DNA of 64,000 bases from assembly GCF_009932475.1 (NCBI RefSeq), contig NZ_BJOV01000005.1:1178001-1242000 (forward strand), given 5' to 3'. The notes under the pieces are model-generated. The model saw only the letters and a list, made by a program, of their open reading frames with translations. It did not search any database and was not told the DNA's origin. Position 1 is the first letter of the stretch. Each line of letters opens with the position of its first letter. A program made the translations under genes and the position numbers. Below are positions 44,108 through 53,215 of this stretch, piece by piece. The DNA is from Gordonia spumicola. Lineage in GTDB: Bacteria; Actinomycetota; Actinomycetes; Mycobacteriales; Mycobacteriaceae.

Positions 44108-44766
44108 TTCGGTGCCGCCTTCTCCTCGGCCACCGTCAAAACGGCGGCACGCAATTCGGCCTCGGTGATCGCTCGCAGGAACAGCTTCGCCGGGCGGTGC
44201 TGTCGGTCGAGGATCAGAGTGGTCGGGACAACGCCCACGGGGACTCCGAGTGCGGCGAGGGTGGCGCCGCCGTAGTCGAAGATCGACCGATAGGGCACCT
44301 TGCGGTCGGTGGTGAAATCCTGCGCGGTCGAGCGCGAATCACGAAAGTTGATCCCCACGAACTGCACCCCACGGGCGCGGGTGTCGCGGTAGACGTTCTC
44401 CAGTGCCTGAAACTCGGTACGGCACGGTGGGCACCACGAAGCCCACACGTTCACCACAACAACGTCACCGCGGTAATCGGCGAGCCGGACAGTTCCCCGG
44501 TCGAACAAGTCCTCACCCTCGACCGCGCCGATCGCGCGCCGCTTGGCTGGCGCGTAATCGATGACCGTCTTGCCGTCAGGGGAGACGAACTGATTGGCGC
44601 GCACCGCAGACACGGCATCAGTGCCTGTACCGCACGCGGTCAGCACCGTGGCACCGATGAGCATCGCGCCGACGAGCGCCTGCACGCGTCGCCGACGGCC
44701 ACGCGCGCAGTCCGGCATCCTCTCTGCGATCCGGTACCGGTCCTCGGGAATTTGTCTGGGTTCCAC
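44104..44766 (-). CDS. TlpA/ResA-like thioredoxin lipoprotein
   Basis: About 220 residues: an Arg-rich n-region, a hydrophobic signal with lipobox (VLTAC), and a thioredoxin fold with WCPPC in VNVWASWCPPCRTEFQAL and the cis-Pro in GVVPTTLILD. It reduces or oxidises thiols outside the membrane, fed by the coupled CcdA-like protein. The start is uncertain: GTG 44766 has GGAGGTGG just upstream, ATG 44778 touches the operator, and ATG 44718 is also in frame. Two BlaI-type boxes lie directly upstream. Confidence 0.83.
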   Translation of the reverse strand: MEPRQIPEDRYRIAERMPDCARGRRRRVQALVGAMLIGATVLTACGTGTDAVSAVRANQFVSPDGKTVIDYAPAKRRAIGAVEGEDLFDRGTVRLADYRGDVVVVNVWASWCPPCRTEFQALENVYRDTRARGVQFVGINFRDSRSTAQDFTTDRKVPYRSIFDYGGATLAALGVPVGVVPTTLILDRQHRPAKLFLRAITEAELRAAVLTVAEEKAAPK

Positions 44767-44778
44767 AACCACCTCCAT

Positions 44779-44812
44779 CTACTAAGAAGCGTAGTACTAA
44801 CCGGCTTAGTAA
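44779..44812. promoter_or_regulatory. BlaI-type operators, sites 4a and 4b (overlapping)
   Basis: Two overlapping 19-bp boxes: 44779-44797 (CTACTAAG-N3-CGTAGTAC, 14 of 16 consensus bases) and 44794-44812 (GTACTAAC-N3-CTTAGTAA, 13 of 16). They lie directly upstream of the TlpA/CcdA unit on the minus strand. Tandem weaker sites are common for BlaI-type repressors that bind cooperatively. Confidence 0.7.
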
Positions 44813-44861
44813 ATGGTGAGAGTGATCGATGCTCCGGCGCTGACGGCGGCCTGGCTGCGGA

Positions 44862-46608
44862 TTAACCCGGCCAGCGGTCCAAGACTGCGCGCGTCGTTGA
44901 TCCTGGATGCAGGTCGAGTCTGCGCAGCAGTTGTGCGTTCAGGGCCACGACGATGGTCGACACCGACATGAGGATCGCACCCACCGACATCGGCATGACA
45001 AATCCGATGGGTGCGAGCACTCCGGCCGCAAGCGGGACGGAGATCAGGTTATAACCGGCCGCCCACCACAGGTTCTGTTTCATCTTGCGGTACGCCGCTC
45101 GCGACAGTTCGATAACCGAGAGCACGGAGCGAGGATCGTCGCTGGCCAGGATGACACCGGCCGAGGCGATAGCGACATCAGTGCCTGCGCCGATCGCCAG
45201 GCCGATATCGGCCTGGGCGAGCGCGGGAGCATCGTTCACCCCGTCTCCGACCATCGCCACCCTGCGACCTTCGTCCTGCAGTTGAGCTACCTTGGCGGCC
45301 TTGTCTTCGGGACGGACACCGGCGAAGACACGGTCGATGCCGAGTTCATGAGCAACGGCATTCGCGACAGCTTCAGCGTCACCGGTGATCATCACGACCT
45401 CGACACCCTGCGCATGAAGCGCATCGACAGCCTCGCGTGACTCGCTGCGGATCTCGTCGGCGAGTTTCAACGCTCCGATCAGTCGCCGGTCTTGAATGAC
45501 ATGCAAGATGATCGCCCCGTCCGCACGCCAGCGATCAGCAACCGGCAGTTCGTCGAGGTGTTCTTCGGCGAGCAGGTGCGGGCCCCCGACCCGCACTGTC
45601 GTTCCCTCGATCGTCGCGGTGACCCCTACTGCGGGCGATGAGGAGAAATCGCTGCTGGTCGGGACTCTGAGGCGGTGGCGATCGGCGGCACCGACGATCG
45701 CGCGTGCGAGGGGATGCTCGCTGTCGGACTCGGCGGCCGCCGCCAACGCCAGCAACTGATCCTGGTCGACGTCGTCGACGGCAAAGACGTCCGTGACAGT
45801 GGGTTCGCCCCGGGTGAGCGTGCCGGTCTTGTCGAACAGGACGCTGTCGACCGTCCGCATGCTCTCCAACGCAAGTCGGTCTTTGACGAGTACGCCGCCC
45901 CGAGCCGCACGCTCGGTCGCGATCGAGACGACGAGCGGAATCGCCAGGCCCAGAGCGTGCGGGCACGCGATCACCAAGACGGTGATCGTGCGAACCACCG
46001 CTTCATCGGGCAAGCCGATCGCCGTCCACACAATCGCGGTGATCGCCGCGGCTCCGAGCGCAAACCAGAACAGCCATCCGGCCGCGGTGTCGGCGAGTCG
46101 TTGAGCACGAGACGACGAGTTCTGAGCATCGGCGACAAGCCGTTGGATCCCGGCGAGAGTCGTCTCGTCGCCGGTGGCGGTGATCACGATTCGTAGTCCT
46201 GAATCGGAAGCGACGGTCCCCGCGGTCACGCTGTCGCCATCACTACGGGTGACCGTCTGGGACTCACCGGTGACCATCGATTCGTCCATCGCCGCACGCC
46301 CCTCGACGATCCGACCGTCGGCCGGGATGCTCCCGCCGGGGCGAATGACGACGATGTCGCCGACCTCCAGATCAGCGGGGGCCACGGCCATGATTTGCCC
46401 GTCTCGGACACGTTCTGCTTGATCGGGCAGAAGCGCGGCCAGGGAGTCCAGAGCCGAGGTGGTCTGAGCCAGCGACCGCATCTCGATCCAGTGGCCCAGC
46501 AGCATGATGACGATCAGCAGCGCCAATTCCCACCAGAACTCCAGTTGATGACTGACAAGTCCCAGCGTCGCCGCCCAGGACGCAAAGAACGCCACCGTGA
46601 TCGCTAGC
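44862..46608 (-). CDS. copB: CopB-type copper ATPase, 5'-truncated
   Basis: About 580 residues of a P1B-type ATPase. The ion-binding motif is CPH (VIACPHALGLAIPLV), the mark of the CopB subgroup; also DKTGTLT, SEHPLARAI, TGES and GDGVNDAPAL. The metal-binding N-terminus and first helices are missing: homology starts at LAITVAFFASWAATLG, and upstream of about 46608 the DNA belongs to an IS1380 element end. A GTG at 46595 could start a shortened protein, but two to three helices are lost and transport is doubtful. On the same strand as TlpA/CcdA. Confidence 0.75.
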
Positions 46609-46619
46609 CTCGATCTTTC

Positions 46620-48260
46620 ATCCGGTGCCTATCCCTGCCTGAGCGGTTCGGATTGATTGCGGCAGGGCTGATTTTGCGGTTCGGGTACGACAGGCTGGCC
46701 GGTTGCCGCCGGATCACGGCCGGGTTTCACGGGCCCGGAGGGTGTCTTTCAGGTCGTTCGGATACGTCAGGACACGCTGGTCACGTGCTGTTCGGGTAGC
46801 CGTCGAGACGATCGAGCCCGGCGATCAGCAGACCGGTGTACTTGGCACGGGCATCGAACCGCAGCCGTCGCTGACGGGCGTGCCGAGCGATCCGAGCCGC
46901 GATCGCGAACAACCGAAGACGCAATGTCTTCAACTCCCACGTGCGGGCATCAGTGCTGGTCAACGCCAGCATCTGCATCCACGCGTTCAGATCGATCGCC
47001 AACGCTACGATCGAGGTCCACACCTGGTTCTGCGCGAACGAGAACAACGGAAGGTTCAACAGCCCGCAGTCTTTGCCCTGCCGGATCCGATCCTCGCACC
47101 GGGCGCGTCGGCGGTGCCGTAGTTCCAGATCAGCCAGCTGCCCGCGCGTGGTATTCGTGGCGAACGCGGTCAATCGCCACCCGTTGCGGTCAGTGATCCG
47201 CAGCTGTGCACCGGGATGGGGTTTCTCCCGCCGCACGATCACCCGCATCCCCGGCGGCCACCCCGACAGGTCGATCACTCCGGTCAACTCGGCGACGTCG
47301 GCGCCGTCTCGCTGCTCGCGGTCGCTGTTGTAGGCCGGAGTCCATGCCTTCTTCGGGAGTCGGTCGATGATCTCACCCAACCGGGCATCGAGACCGAATC
47401 CGACCGAGTACGAGACTCGCTGTTTGTGCAGGTAGTCGAGGAAGTCGTGAGTGGCGCCGGCCGAGTCGGTACGGATCAGGATCTTGCGGCCGGGACGCGG
47501 TGGTAGGTCGGGGATCTGCGCCAACGACTGCTGGGTGGTGGTGATGTGGTCGGTGGCGGTGTTCGATCCGGCATTGCCTGGTCGTAGCAGGATCGTTCCG
47601 GCTTCTCCGGTCGCGCCGGGCCCGTGGTCGATGAACGCGGTCATCGGATGAAAACCGTAGCCGCCCTTGTAGTTTCCCGCCGCTGACTGCTTGTCCGAGT
47701 GTGCGGTGACCAGGGTTGCGTCGAGGTCGATGACCAGTGGGTTCTTCGCCGAAATCCCGTGGTTCGGAGCAGCAGGACCGGCCAACGCCCACACCCGTGC
47801 CCGGGTCGCTGCTCGAGCCGCAGCGATCGCCGACAACGCCTGGACCGGCGAGGCGGCCAGCGTTGAGATCAGGCGGGAGACGGTCGGGTCGGAGGCGACG
47901 TGGCCGAACGTGTCGGGTTGTTCGCGGATGGTGGCGATGTCGGCGAGGCAGTCGCCGCCGGCGACCAGTGCGACGGCGAGGTCGGCGATGATCTTGCCCG
48001 GATCATGGACTGCGGAGGGCGTGCGCCACGGCGCGAGTGCGGTCGACAACTCGGCCGCGAGGCCGCTGACCTCGACTGTTCGGGTCAACAGGATGGTTCC
48101 GGCGTGGGACACGAGGTTCTCGCCGTCGCCGGTGGCGCGGATGTGTGGGTAGAACACGGTAGAGTTACTCACCAGAAAGGTGCTCCCTCGCTCTGACGTA
48201 ATCGGACTGTCGCAAGAACGATTATCGCAGGTGAGAGCACCTTTCTTCATGCATCAGGGT
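46620..48260 (-). mobile_element. IS1380-family element (ends approximate)
   Basis: A full-length IS1380-type transposase gene with about 160 bp on its 3' side and 80 bp on its 5' side. CCCTG-containing sequences near 46633 and, inverted, near 48255 may belong to the terminal repeats, but I could not define exact ends or a target duplication. The left side abuts the cut copB gene; the missing copB 5' part is not on the other side, so a deletion followed. Confidence 0.65.
46781..48172 (-). CDS. IS1380-family transposase
   Basis: About 463 residues. Features of the IS1380 family: STVFYPHIRATGDGENL near the start, NPLVIDLDATLVTAHSDKQ (first Asp of the DDE set), NYKGGYGFHPM, ILIRTDSAGATHDFLDYL (second Asp), and the C-terminal RCEDRIRQGKDCGLLNLPL with the Glu. 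The GTG at 48172 is preferred; the frame is open to 48250. It appears intact. Orientation is towards copB. Confidence 0.85.
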   Translation of the reverse strand: MSNSTVFYPHIRATGDGENLVSHAGTILLTRTVEVSGLAAELSTALAPWRTPSAVHDPGKIIADLAVALVAGGDCLADIATIREQPDTFGHVASDPTVSRLISTLAASPVQALSAIAAARAATRARVWALAGPAAPNHGISAKNPLVIDLDATLVTAHSDKQSAAGNYKGGYGFHPMTAFIDHGPGATGEAGTILLRPGNAGSNTATDHITTTQQSLAQIPDLPPRPGRKILIRTDSAGATHDFLDYLHKQRVSYSVGFGLDARLGEIIDRLPKKAWTPAYNSDREQRDGADVAELTGVIDLSGWPPGMRVIVRREKPHPGAQLRITDRNGWRLTAFATNTTRGQLADLELRHRRRARCEDRIRQGKDCGLLNLPLFSFAQNQVWTSIVALAIDLNAWMQMLALTSTDARTWELKTLRLRLFAIAARIARHARQRRLRFDARAKYTGLLIAGLDRLDGYPNST

Positions 48261-48314
48261 CGGCGAGTCGAATTCACCGATGAAAGAACCAGGCTAGTGA
48301 CAAATACACCATGG

Positions 48315-48372
48315 ACGCATCCCGCCGGCACACTCGACGGGGTCGCTGCGCGACCAGCTCATCGAACTGATG
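48315..48372 (+). pseudogene. Scrap of a TetR gene (third relative)
   Basis: GGCACACTCGACGGGGTCGC and the following bases, reading SLRDQLIELM, match the middle of the decayed TetR at 49845-50350 (PLRSQLIELL) and of the intact TetR at 19375 (TIREQLIKLL). Only about 60 bases are recognisable. Confidence 0.45.
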
Positions 48373-48494
48373 TGAGTAGTTCGACCAGGACAACGACGCC
48401 GAGCAACGAACCGACACCGACGCCATGATCAGGACCATCACCAGGTTCGCTCCGATCAGTGAACTCGAGTGGGCCGGCAGGCTGCCTGAACATA

Positions 48495-48838
48495 TGGGCG
48501 GTGGAGAACAGCAAAGGCCTCTGCCATCCTGTAGCTGTGGCTGCTCGAGCAGGGGAATCAGTTGTCGATGTCCCTCCACCGAGACCGCCCGAGTGCGCCA
48601 GCTCTCCCGCGGCGGCCGCCGCAAGAACGACCACATCCACGCCGCCGCCGACGCGTGCGTTGCGGCGCTGCAAGGCGAAGGCCGGCCGATCTACACCGAG
48701 GACTACACCAGCGTATTGCGGGTCCTCGATGAACGCCGCCGCAACCTCTTGCACACCAAAGGCCGGCTGATCAACCAACTCCACGCGATCCTGCGCCCGG
48801 TGCTTACCCGGCGGTGCCCCAACGGATCTCGACTCTGA
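48495..48838 (+). pseudogene. IS110-family transposase remnant
   Basis: Two frames together give an internal part of an IS110 (DEDD) transposase: WAVENSKGL and GESVVDVP in one frame, then TARVRQLSRGGRRKNDHIHAAADACVAALQ-type sequence and VLRVLDERRRNLLHTKGRLINQLHAILRPVL in the next. N- and C-terminal parts are missing, and a frameshift lies near 48590. Dead element. Confidence 0.75.
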
Positions 48839-48863
48839 GAAAGCTGCGATGGGGGTTTTGATT

Positions 48864-48960
48864 CGGGGCTGATCAAACTGGCTCTTGAACGCGGCTTCAA
48901 AGCCGAGCCGACCGACCACCTAGGCTATGAGAAGGGCGACCCCGCCGGGCGACCGAGAAA
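48864..48960 (+). pseudogene. IS256-family transposase scrap
   Basis: A short frame reading LIKLALERGFKAEPTDHLGY then EKGDPAG matches the N-terminal signature of IS256 transposases (compare LLKATLERGMNAELTEHLGY in the intact copies). No more of the gene follows. Confidence 0.7.
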
Positions 48961-49329
48961 GCTACTTGACCCTGGCTCCAATCGGCGCCGGCGGCAGCCA
49001 ACTCGGCAGCATTAAACCTTCGAACTGCGGGCCGTCGATGACGTGCACATCTGCCTGGAACTCATCGCCTCCTTGTCATTCGAGAAGTTCCATCCGCACC
49101 AGAAACGAGCAGGCCCCATGACAACCAACGTCACCGGGCCTGCGCCTCACAGTTCTCCGACTTCTTCCCGGCGTTCGTTGCTCGGGACTACCGCTCCGAA
49201 CGGTGAGTCACAGCGCATGCAGGGTTGGCGTCATCGGCGGATTCGGTTGCCGTGTCGGTGATGACGGCGGTCACCCGGTAGGTCCGGCGTCGCGGGAAAG
49301 CCGGTTGAGCAGGCCCGCCGCAATCGCCG
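48961..49329. other. Scar DNA without a recognised gene
   Basis: Between the IS256 scrap and the decayed thioesterase. One plus frame at about 49015-49120 (ELRAVDDVHICLELIASLSF) looks somewhat coding but has no start, no family and soon loses coding character. Nothing else is recognised. Confidence 0.4.
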
Positions 49330-49791
49330 AGATCGATCTCCGTGCGCGGCGAAATGGTCGGTGTCGACAGCGACGAAGACGGCGGTTGCGGTGAACCGGG
49401 TGACACTGTCGTCTCCGGTGCCGTAGCAGTGACGTGCAGAGCGCGGCCCCTCCTTCCGGTGAGGCGGCCGCTGATGCGGTGCGGGCGGCGCAGCGGGACC
49501 GGCAACAGGTACTCGACTGTGAGGCGGCGGGTGACCGCCGGGGTTGCAGCAACCACAAGGTGAGCCCGGCAGGTCATCACACGCGGCGGCGATCGCGCCG
49601 CCGTGCGCCAACCCCGGCGCGCCTAGATGCCGTTCGTCGAACGCGATATCGGTGAACACCTCATCGCCGCAGCGGTGCACGGCCATCTCAATGCCGTGCA
49701 GGTTGTCGGGGCCGAAGCCCATGCACCTCGCAGTGTGCGGGGGTAGCAATACTGGTGACTCGTCCGGCGGTTCCTCACGATGATCCGCCAT
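49330..49791 (-). pseudogene. PaaI-like thioesterase, frameshifted
   Basis: A relative of the thioesterase at 17251-17667. In one frame: LLPPHTARCMGFGPDNLHGI and GAPGLAHGGAIAAACDDL; then a shift near 49575 into TPAVTRRLTVEYLLPVPLRR; then a shift back near 49430 into VTRFTATAVFVAVDTDHFAA. Two frameshifts make it non-functional. It faces the decayed TetR, but the MFS gene that lies between them in the intact unit is missing. Confidence 0.75.
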
Positions 49792-49844
49792 CCGATCGGG
49801 TATGGCCGCCCACCGGCAACCGCGCGTTGGCGTCATCGTTGCGG

Positions 49845-50350
49845 CTGTCTCGTCACAGTTCCTCGCAACTGCTGGCCGCCACCTTCGAGCGACTGCTGCC
49901 CCACGTAATCCCACCGGCACCCTCGACGGGTCCGCTACGCAGCCAGCTCATCGAGCTACTCAGCCGACAAGCTTCCCTCTTTGCCGCGGCGCCCCTGCAT
50001 GTCACGACTCTGGCCTGCCTTACCCTCGGGTCGCAAGTAGTGACCCAGGGAAAGCGTAGACGCGCAGACCCCAACCGGAACGCTGCGCATCCGGGTAATC
50101 GACCAGTACCGCCAACCGTTCGACGCCATTCTCAAAGCTCTCATGCCCGCGAGGAACTAGACGACTTCGACATCGAACTCGCAATGTGCAACTCATCGGA
50201 CCGTTGGTTTTCGCACGAAGAACCGGGCTACGAAACATCGACCGGCACGACTGCGCGCACATCGTTGACGACTTTCTCGCCGCCCACCAACGCACACACA
50301 CCCCTCCACCGGAACGCACGATCAACCCGACCGCAACGCAAAGAATTGGT
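49845..50350 (+). pseudogene. TetR regulator, HTH lost and frameshifted
   Basis: Relative of the TetR at 19375: SSQLLAATFERLLPHVIPP and LRSQLIELLSRQASLFAAAP match its residues from about 70, then after shifts LRIRVIDQYRQPFDAIL, ELDDFDIELA and QLIGPLVFARRTGL with HIVDDFLAAH. The DNA-binding part is absent and several shifts and stops occur. With the neighbouring thioesterase it marks a decayed second copy of the MFS/thioesterase/TetR unit. Confidence 0.72.
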
Positions 50351-50408
50351 CGAATCGCGCCGCCACTGGCAAAACAAGTTCGGCGAATGGCTCGCTGCCA
50401 AACATGGG

Positions 50409-51161
50409 TCAGTCCACTTCGAGGCGGGACGCGAAACCGGGATGGCTGAATGGCAGACCACGTGAGAAGGCAACGCCTACGGTTGCGGCCGCGCCGTCGA
50501 TGATTCCCCACGTCGTCTCCAATAGGTGTGCGGCGAAGAACTTGTCGTCCACCCCTTGCTCACGACCGCCGTCGGTCCACCACTGCGTCGCAGATAGACC
50601 AGAACCCAGAATGGACGCCACTGCCATGGGAACAATCGAGGTATCTGCATGAATACGCTGCAGACATTCAGTAAACCGACCGGCGATGACCTCCATCACC
50701 GACCTCAATTGCTCCGCAACTCCGCCACTTCCCGATCCGGAGTACTCAAACAAATGATTCGCCATAAGAAATCTGACGACCACGGGATGTTGCCCGACGA
50801 GCGCGACGTACGACTGGATAGACGAGCGAACCATGTCGTCGACCGAAGCATGATCTTGCTCGGCAAAAATTGTGACTTGCGCCGACTCCCACATCAACGC
50901 CCCGAGCTTCGCCGCCACCGCCCCGTTCAAGCCCGCTTTGTCGCCGAAATAGCGGTACAGCTTCGGTTTAGATACCTCGGCCTCCGCAGCGATGTCGTCC
51001 ATGCTGACGCCTACGCCACAGCGTTCGATGGCCCGTATGGCCGCCTCGACCAGCTGCGCGCGTACCGCGACCCGATGCTCATCCCACCGCGTGCTACGGG
51101 CATCACGCACCCGACGCTGTACCTGAGATGGTGCGGAGGAAACGCGGCGGACGACTGACAT
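50409..51161 (-). CDS. TetR-family regulator of the monooxygenase operon
   Basis: 250-residue TetR protein with a basic N-terminal extension, then the HTH VRAQLVEAAIRAIERCGVGVSMDDIAAEAEVSKPKLYRYFGDKAGL and a helical ligand domain with FLMANHLFEYSGSGSGG. It is the last gene of a minus-strand run, 76 bp after the hydrolase gene, and probably controls the oxygenase operon upstream. No clear dyad was seen next to its own start. Confidence 0.83.
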   Translation of the reverse strand: MSVVRRVSSAPSQVQRRVRDARSTRWDEHRVAVRAQLVEAAIRAIERCGVGVSMDDIAAEAEVSKPKLYRYFGDKAGLNGAVAAKLGALMWESAQVTIFAEQDHASVDDMVRSSIQSYVALVGQHPVVVRFLMANHLFEYSGSGSGGVAEQLRSVMEVIAGRFTECLQRIHADTSIVPMAVASILGSGLSATQWWTDGGREQGVDDKFFAAHLLETTWGIIDGAAATVGVAFSRGLPFSHPGFASRLEVD

Positions 51162-51237
51162 TGTGGAAGAAATGATACCGGAAGGGCCCTCCCCCCGCGA
51201 TCATCAGCTATGTGCGTCCGGTCATAGGCATCAAGAG

Positions 51238-52155
51238 TTAGCCTTTCTCCGTGGCTGCGTCCAATCGCGCCACCGCTTCGTTGAAATCGTTCGGTGCCTC
51301 CATGTTGATCATGTGACCGATCTGCGGCAACACCGCGAAATCGTGCAACTGCCCGCGCTGCTGCAGCCGTTCGGCGAGATCGGTGGAATGAACCTCGGGT
51401 GTCAACCGGTCGGCAGAGCCCACGATCACTGTCGTCGGAACCGCCAGTGAGTCGACTCCTTTGCTGACATCGATAGTGGCCAGGACCCTGCCCCACATTC
51501 CCCGCACCGCAGGAGGGCAACGCAGTACTATCTCAGAACACTCAGCCACAACGTCGGCCGACGCGTGCGGACCCATCGTCCCGTATTTCACCAACCGCCG
51601 GTTGAAGCGAGTGTCAAGCATCTCCGGCCCCGCCATGGCGAGCCCGGCCGCGAAGGCCCGCTCCAATGAGGCGCGGAATCGACGCGGCGACCCAATCAGC
51701 GTCGATCTACTTACCAACTGGGAGGGGCCAGTGCTCGCCAAGACGGCACCGCGGGACAGGAGGGGCACCGACTCCGGGTGCTCGGCAGCCCAACCCATGA
51801 CCGACATCCCGCCCATACTGTGACCGGTCACCAATGCCTTACGACTCGACGTGACGACAGCCCGCAGGACAGCCTCGAGATCGTCGCCGAGGACCGACGC
51901 AGAGAAAGGGGTATGACCCCGGTCACTCCAGCCATGCCCTCGTTGGTCATACACCACCACACGGTGTGTGCTGGCGAAGTGTTCGATCTGAGGTCTCCAG
52001 AATCGGCCCTGGCACGCCCACCCGTGACTGAACACCACCAGCGGCGCATCATCACCCAGCCCGTACTCCTCGACGAACAGCCTCGTGCCGTCACTGGAGA
52101 GAACCTCACGCGAGCGCCGCGACAGTAGGCCGGCTCCCGAAGACTCAGAGGTCAT
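51238..52155 (-). CDS. Alpha/beta hydrolase
   Basis: 305-residue alpha/beta hydrolase. Oxyanion-region VVFSHGWACQGRFW, strand VVVYDQRGHGWSDRG, nucleophile elbow TGHSMGGMSVM, acid in VIVGSADRLTPEVH and the catalytic His in QIGHMINMEAPNDF. The start overlaps the end of the ferredoxin reductase gene by 11 bases, so it is in the operon. In a Baeyer-Villiger pathway it could hydrolyse the ester or lactone product, which fits the neighbouring monooxygenase, as does LipR in the mymA locus. Confidence 0.87.
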   Translation of the reverse strand: MTSESSGAGLLSRRSREVLSSDGTRLFVEEYGLGDDAPLVVFSHGWACQGRFWRPQIEHFASTHRVVVYDQRGHGWSDRGHTPFSASVLGDDLEAVLRAVVTSSRKALVTGHSMGGMSVMGWAAEHPESVPLLSRGAVLASTGPSQLVSRSTLIGSPRRFRASLERAFAAGLAMAGPEMLDTRFNRRLVKYGTMGPHASADVVAECSEIVLRCPPAVRGMWGRVLATIDVSKGVDSLAVPTTVIVGSADRLTPEVHSTDLAERLQQRGQLHDFAVLPQIGHMINMEAPNDFNEAVARLDAATEKG

Positions 52156-53215
52156 CGAAACTCACCGTCACAGCGTCGGTGAGCGGAAGTGCCTGGCACG
52201 CGAGTCGCTCACCGTCCTCGATGTCGTCGTCGACGAGGATGTTGTTTTGCACCATGTCGACATCGCCTTCGATGAGTTTGCAGACACACGCGCTGCATGC
52301 GCCCTCTCGACACGAGTATGGGGCGTTGTGTCCTTGCGAGAGAAGCACGTCGAGCAGCGGCGTGTTACGTGGCCATGCCGTGGTGATGCACTCTCCGTTG
52401 AGATAAACCGTGGCCGTCGCCACACCCTCGTCGTCACTGAGTCGACGCAGTGTGGCGGTGTCGAACGGGTCACCCGCCAGAGACTGGAACACCTCGCGAT
52501 GCACACTCGAATGGTCCACTCCACACGCGGCGGCGGACCTTTCCACCAGGTCCATGAAGGGGGCAGGGCCGCAGGTGAAGATCTCCGCCCCTTTGTGGTC
52601 ACGGATAATTTTCTCGACAGCCTCGGATGTGGGGATCCCGTTCTCGGACTCAAGCCAGCCGACCAAAGTGAACCGCTCGGCGAACTCAGAGCTGATCTGC
52701 TGAAGCTGGCGCTCGTACATGATCGAGTCGGCGTCACGGTTCGCGTAGAACAGGACGACGTTCCCACCGCCTGACACCAGTGCCGACTTCACCAGCGACA
52801 GGACCGGCGTGATGCCGCTTCCGCCAGCGAAGAAAAGCATGTCGACGTCGAGGCTCTTCGCGGTAAACTTCCCTGACGGCGTGAGGACGGTCAGCTCCAT
52901 GCCGACGGAGACGTTGTCGCACAACCAGTTCGACGCATATCCCCCATCGGTGCGCTTGACCCCGATCTCGAGGCGGAAGTCATCGACATGAGGCGAACTG
53001 CTCAGCGAATAGCATCGTGCGACGTGGCCCGTCTGGTCGGACGGGATCTTCAGCGTGATGAACTGCCCGGGAAGGTGTTTGAAATCGTCGACGATCTCGT
53101 CAGGCACCTCGAAGGCGATGCTCACAGAGTCCTTGGTCTCTTGCACGACCTCCGACACGGTCAGCGTCCGCGACCGGGCGGTGGTGCCCGGCCGAGTCTC
53201 CTGCTCGACGGTCAT
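52145..53215 (-). CDS. KshB/Hmp-type ferredoxin reductase
   Basis: 356-residue flavin/iron-sulfur electron transfer protein. FAD site RCYSLSSSPH, NAD site FAGGSGITPVLSL, TCGPAPFMDLV, and a C-terminal plant-type [2Fe-2S] domain with CREGACSACVCKL and a fourth Cys in ERLACQAL. Same layout as KshB, the reductase of 3-ketosteroid 9-alpha-hydroxylase. Here it probably feeds electrons to the diiron oxygenase of the operon. Its ATG overlaps the SDR stop (ATGA at 53212-53215). Confidence 0.9.
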   Translation of the reverse strand: MTVEQETRPGTTARSRTLTVSEVVQETKDSVSIAFEVPDEIVDDFKHLPGQFITLKIPSDQTGHVARCYSLSSSPHVDDFRLEIGVKRTDGGYASNWLCDNVSVGMELTVLTPSGKFTAKSLDVDMLFFAGGSGITPVLSLVKSALVSGGGNVVLFYANRDADSIMYERQLQQISSEFAERFTLVGWLESENGIPTSEAVEKIIRDHKGAEIFTCGPAPFMDLVERSAAACGVDHSSVHREVFQSLAGDPFDTATLRRLSDDEGVATATVYLNGECITTAWPRNTPLLDVLLSQGHNAPYSCREGACSACVCKLIEGDVDMVQNNILVDDDIEDGERLACQALPLTDAVTVSFDDL

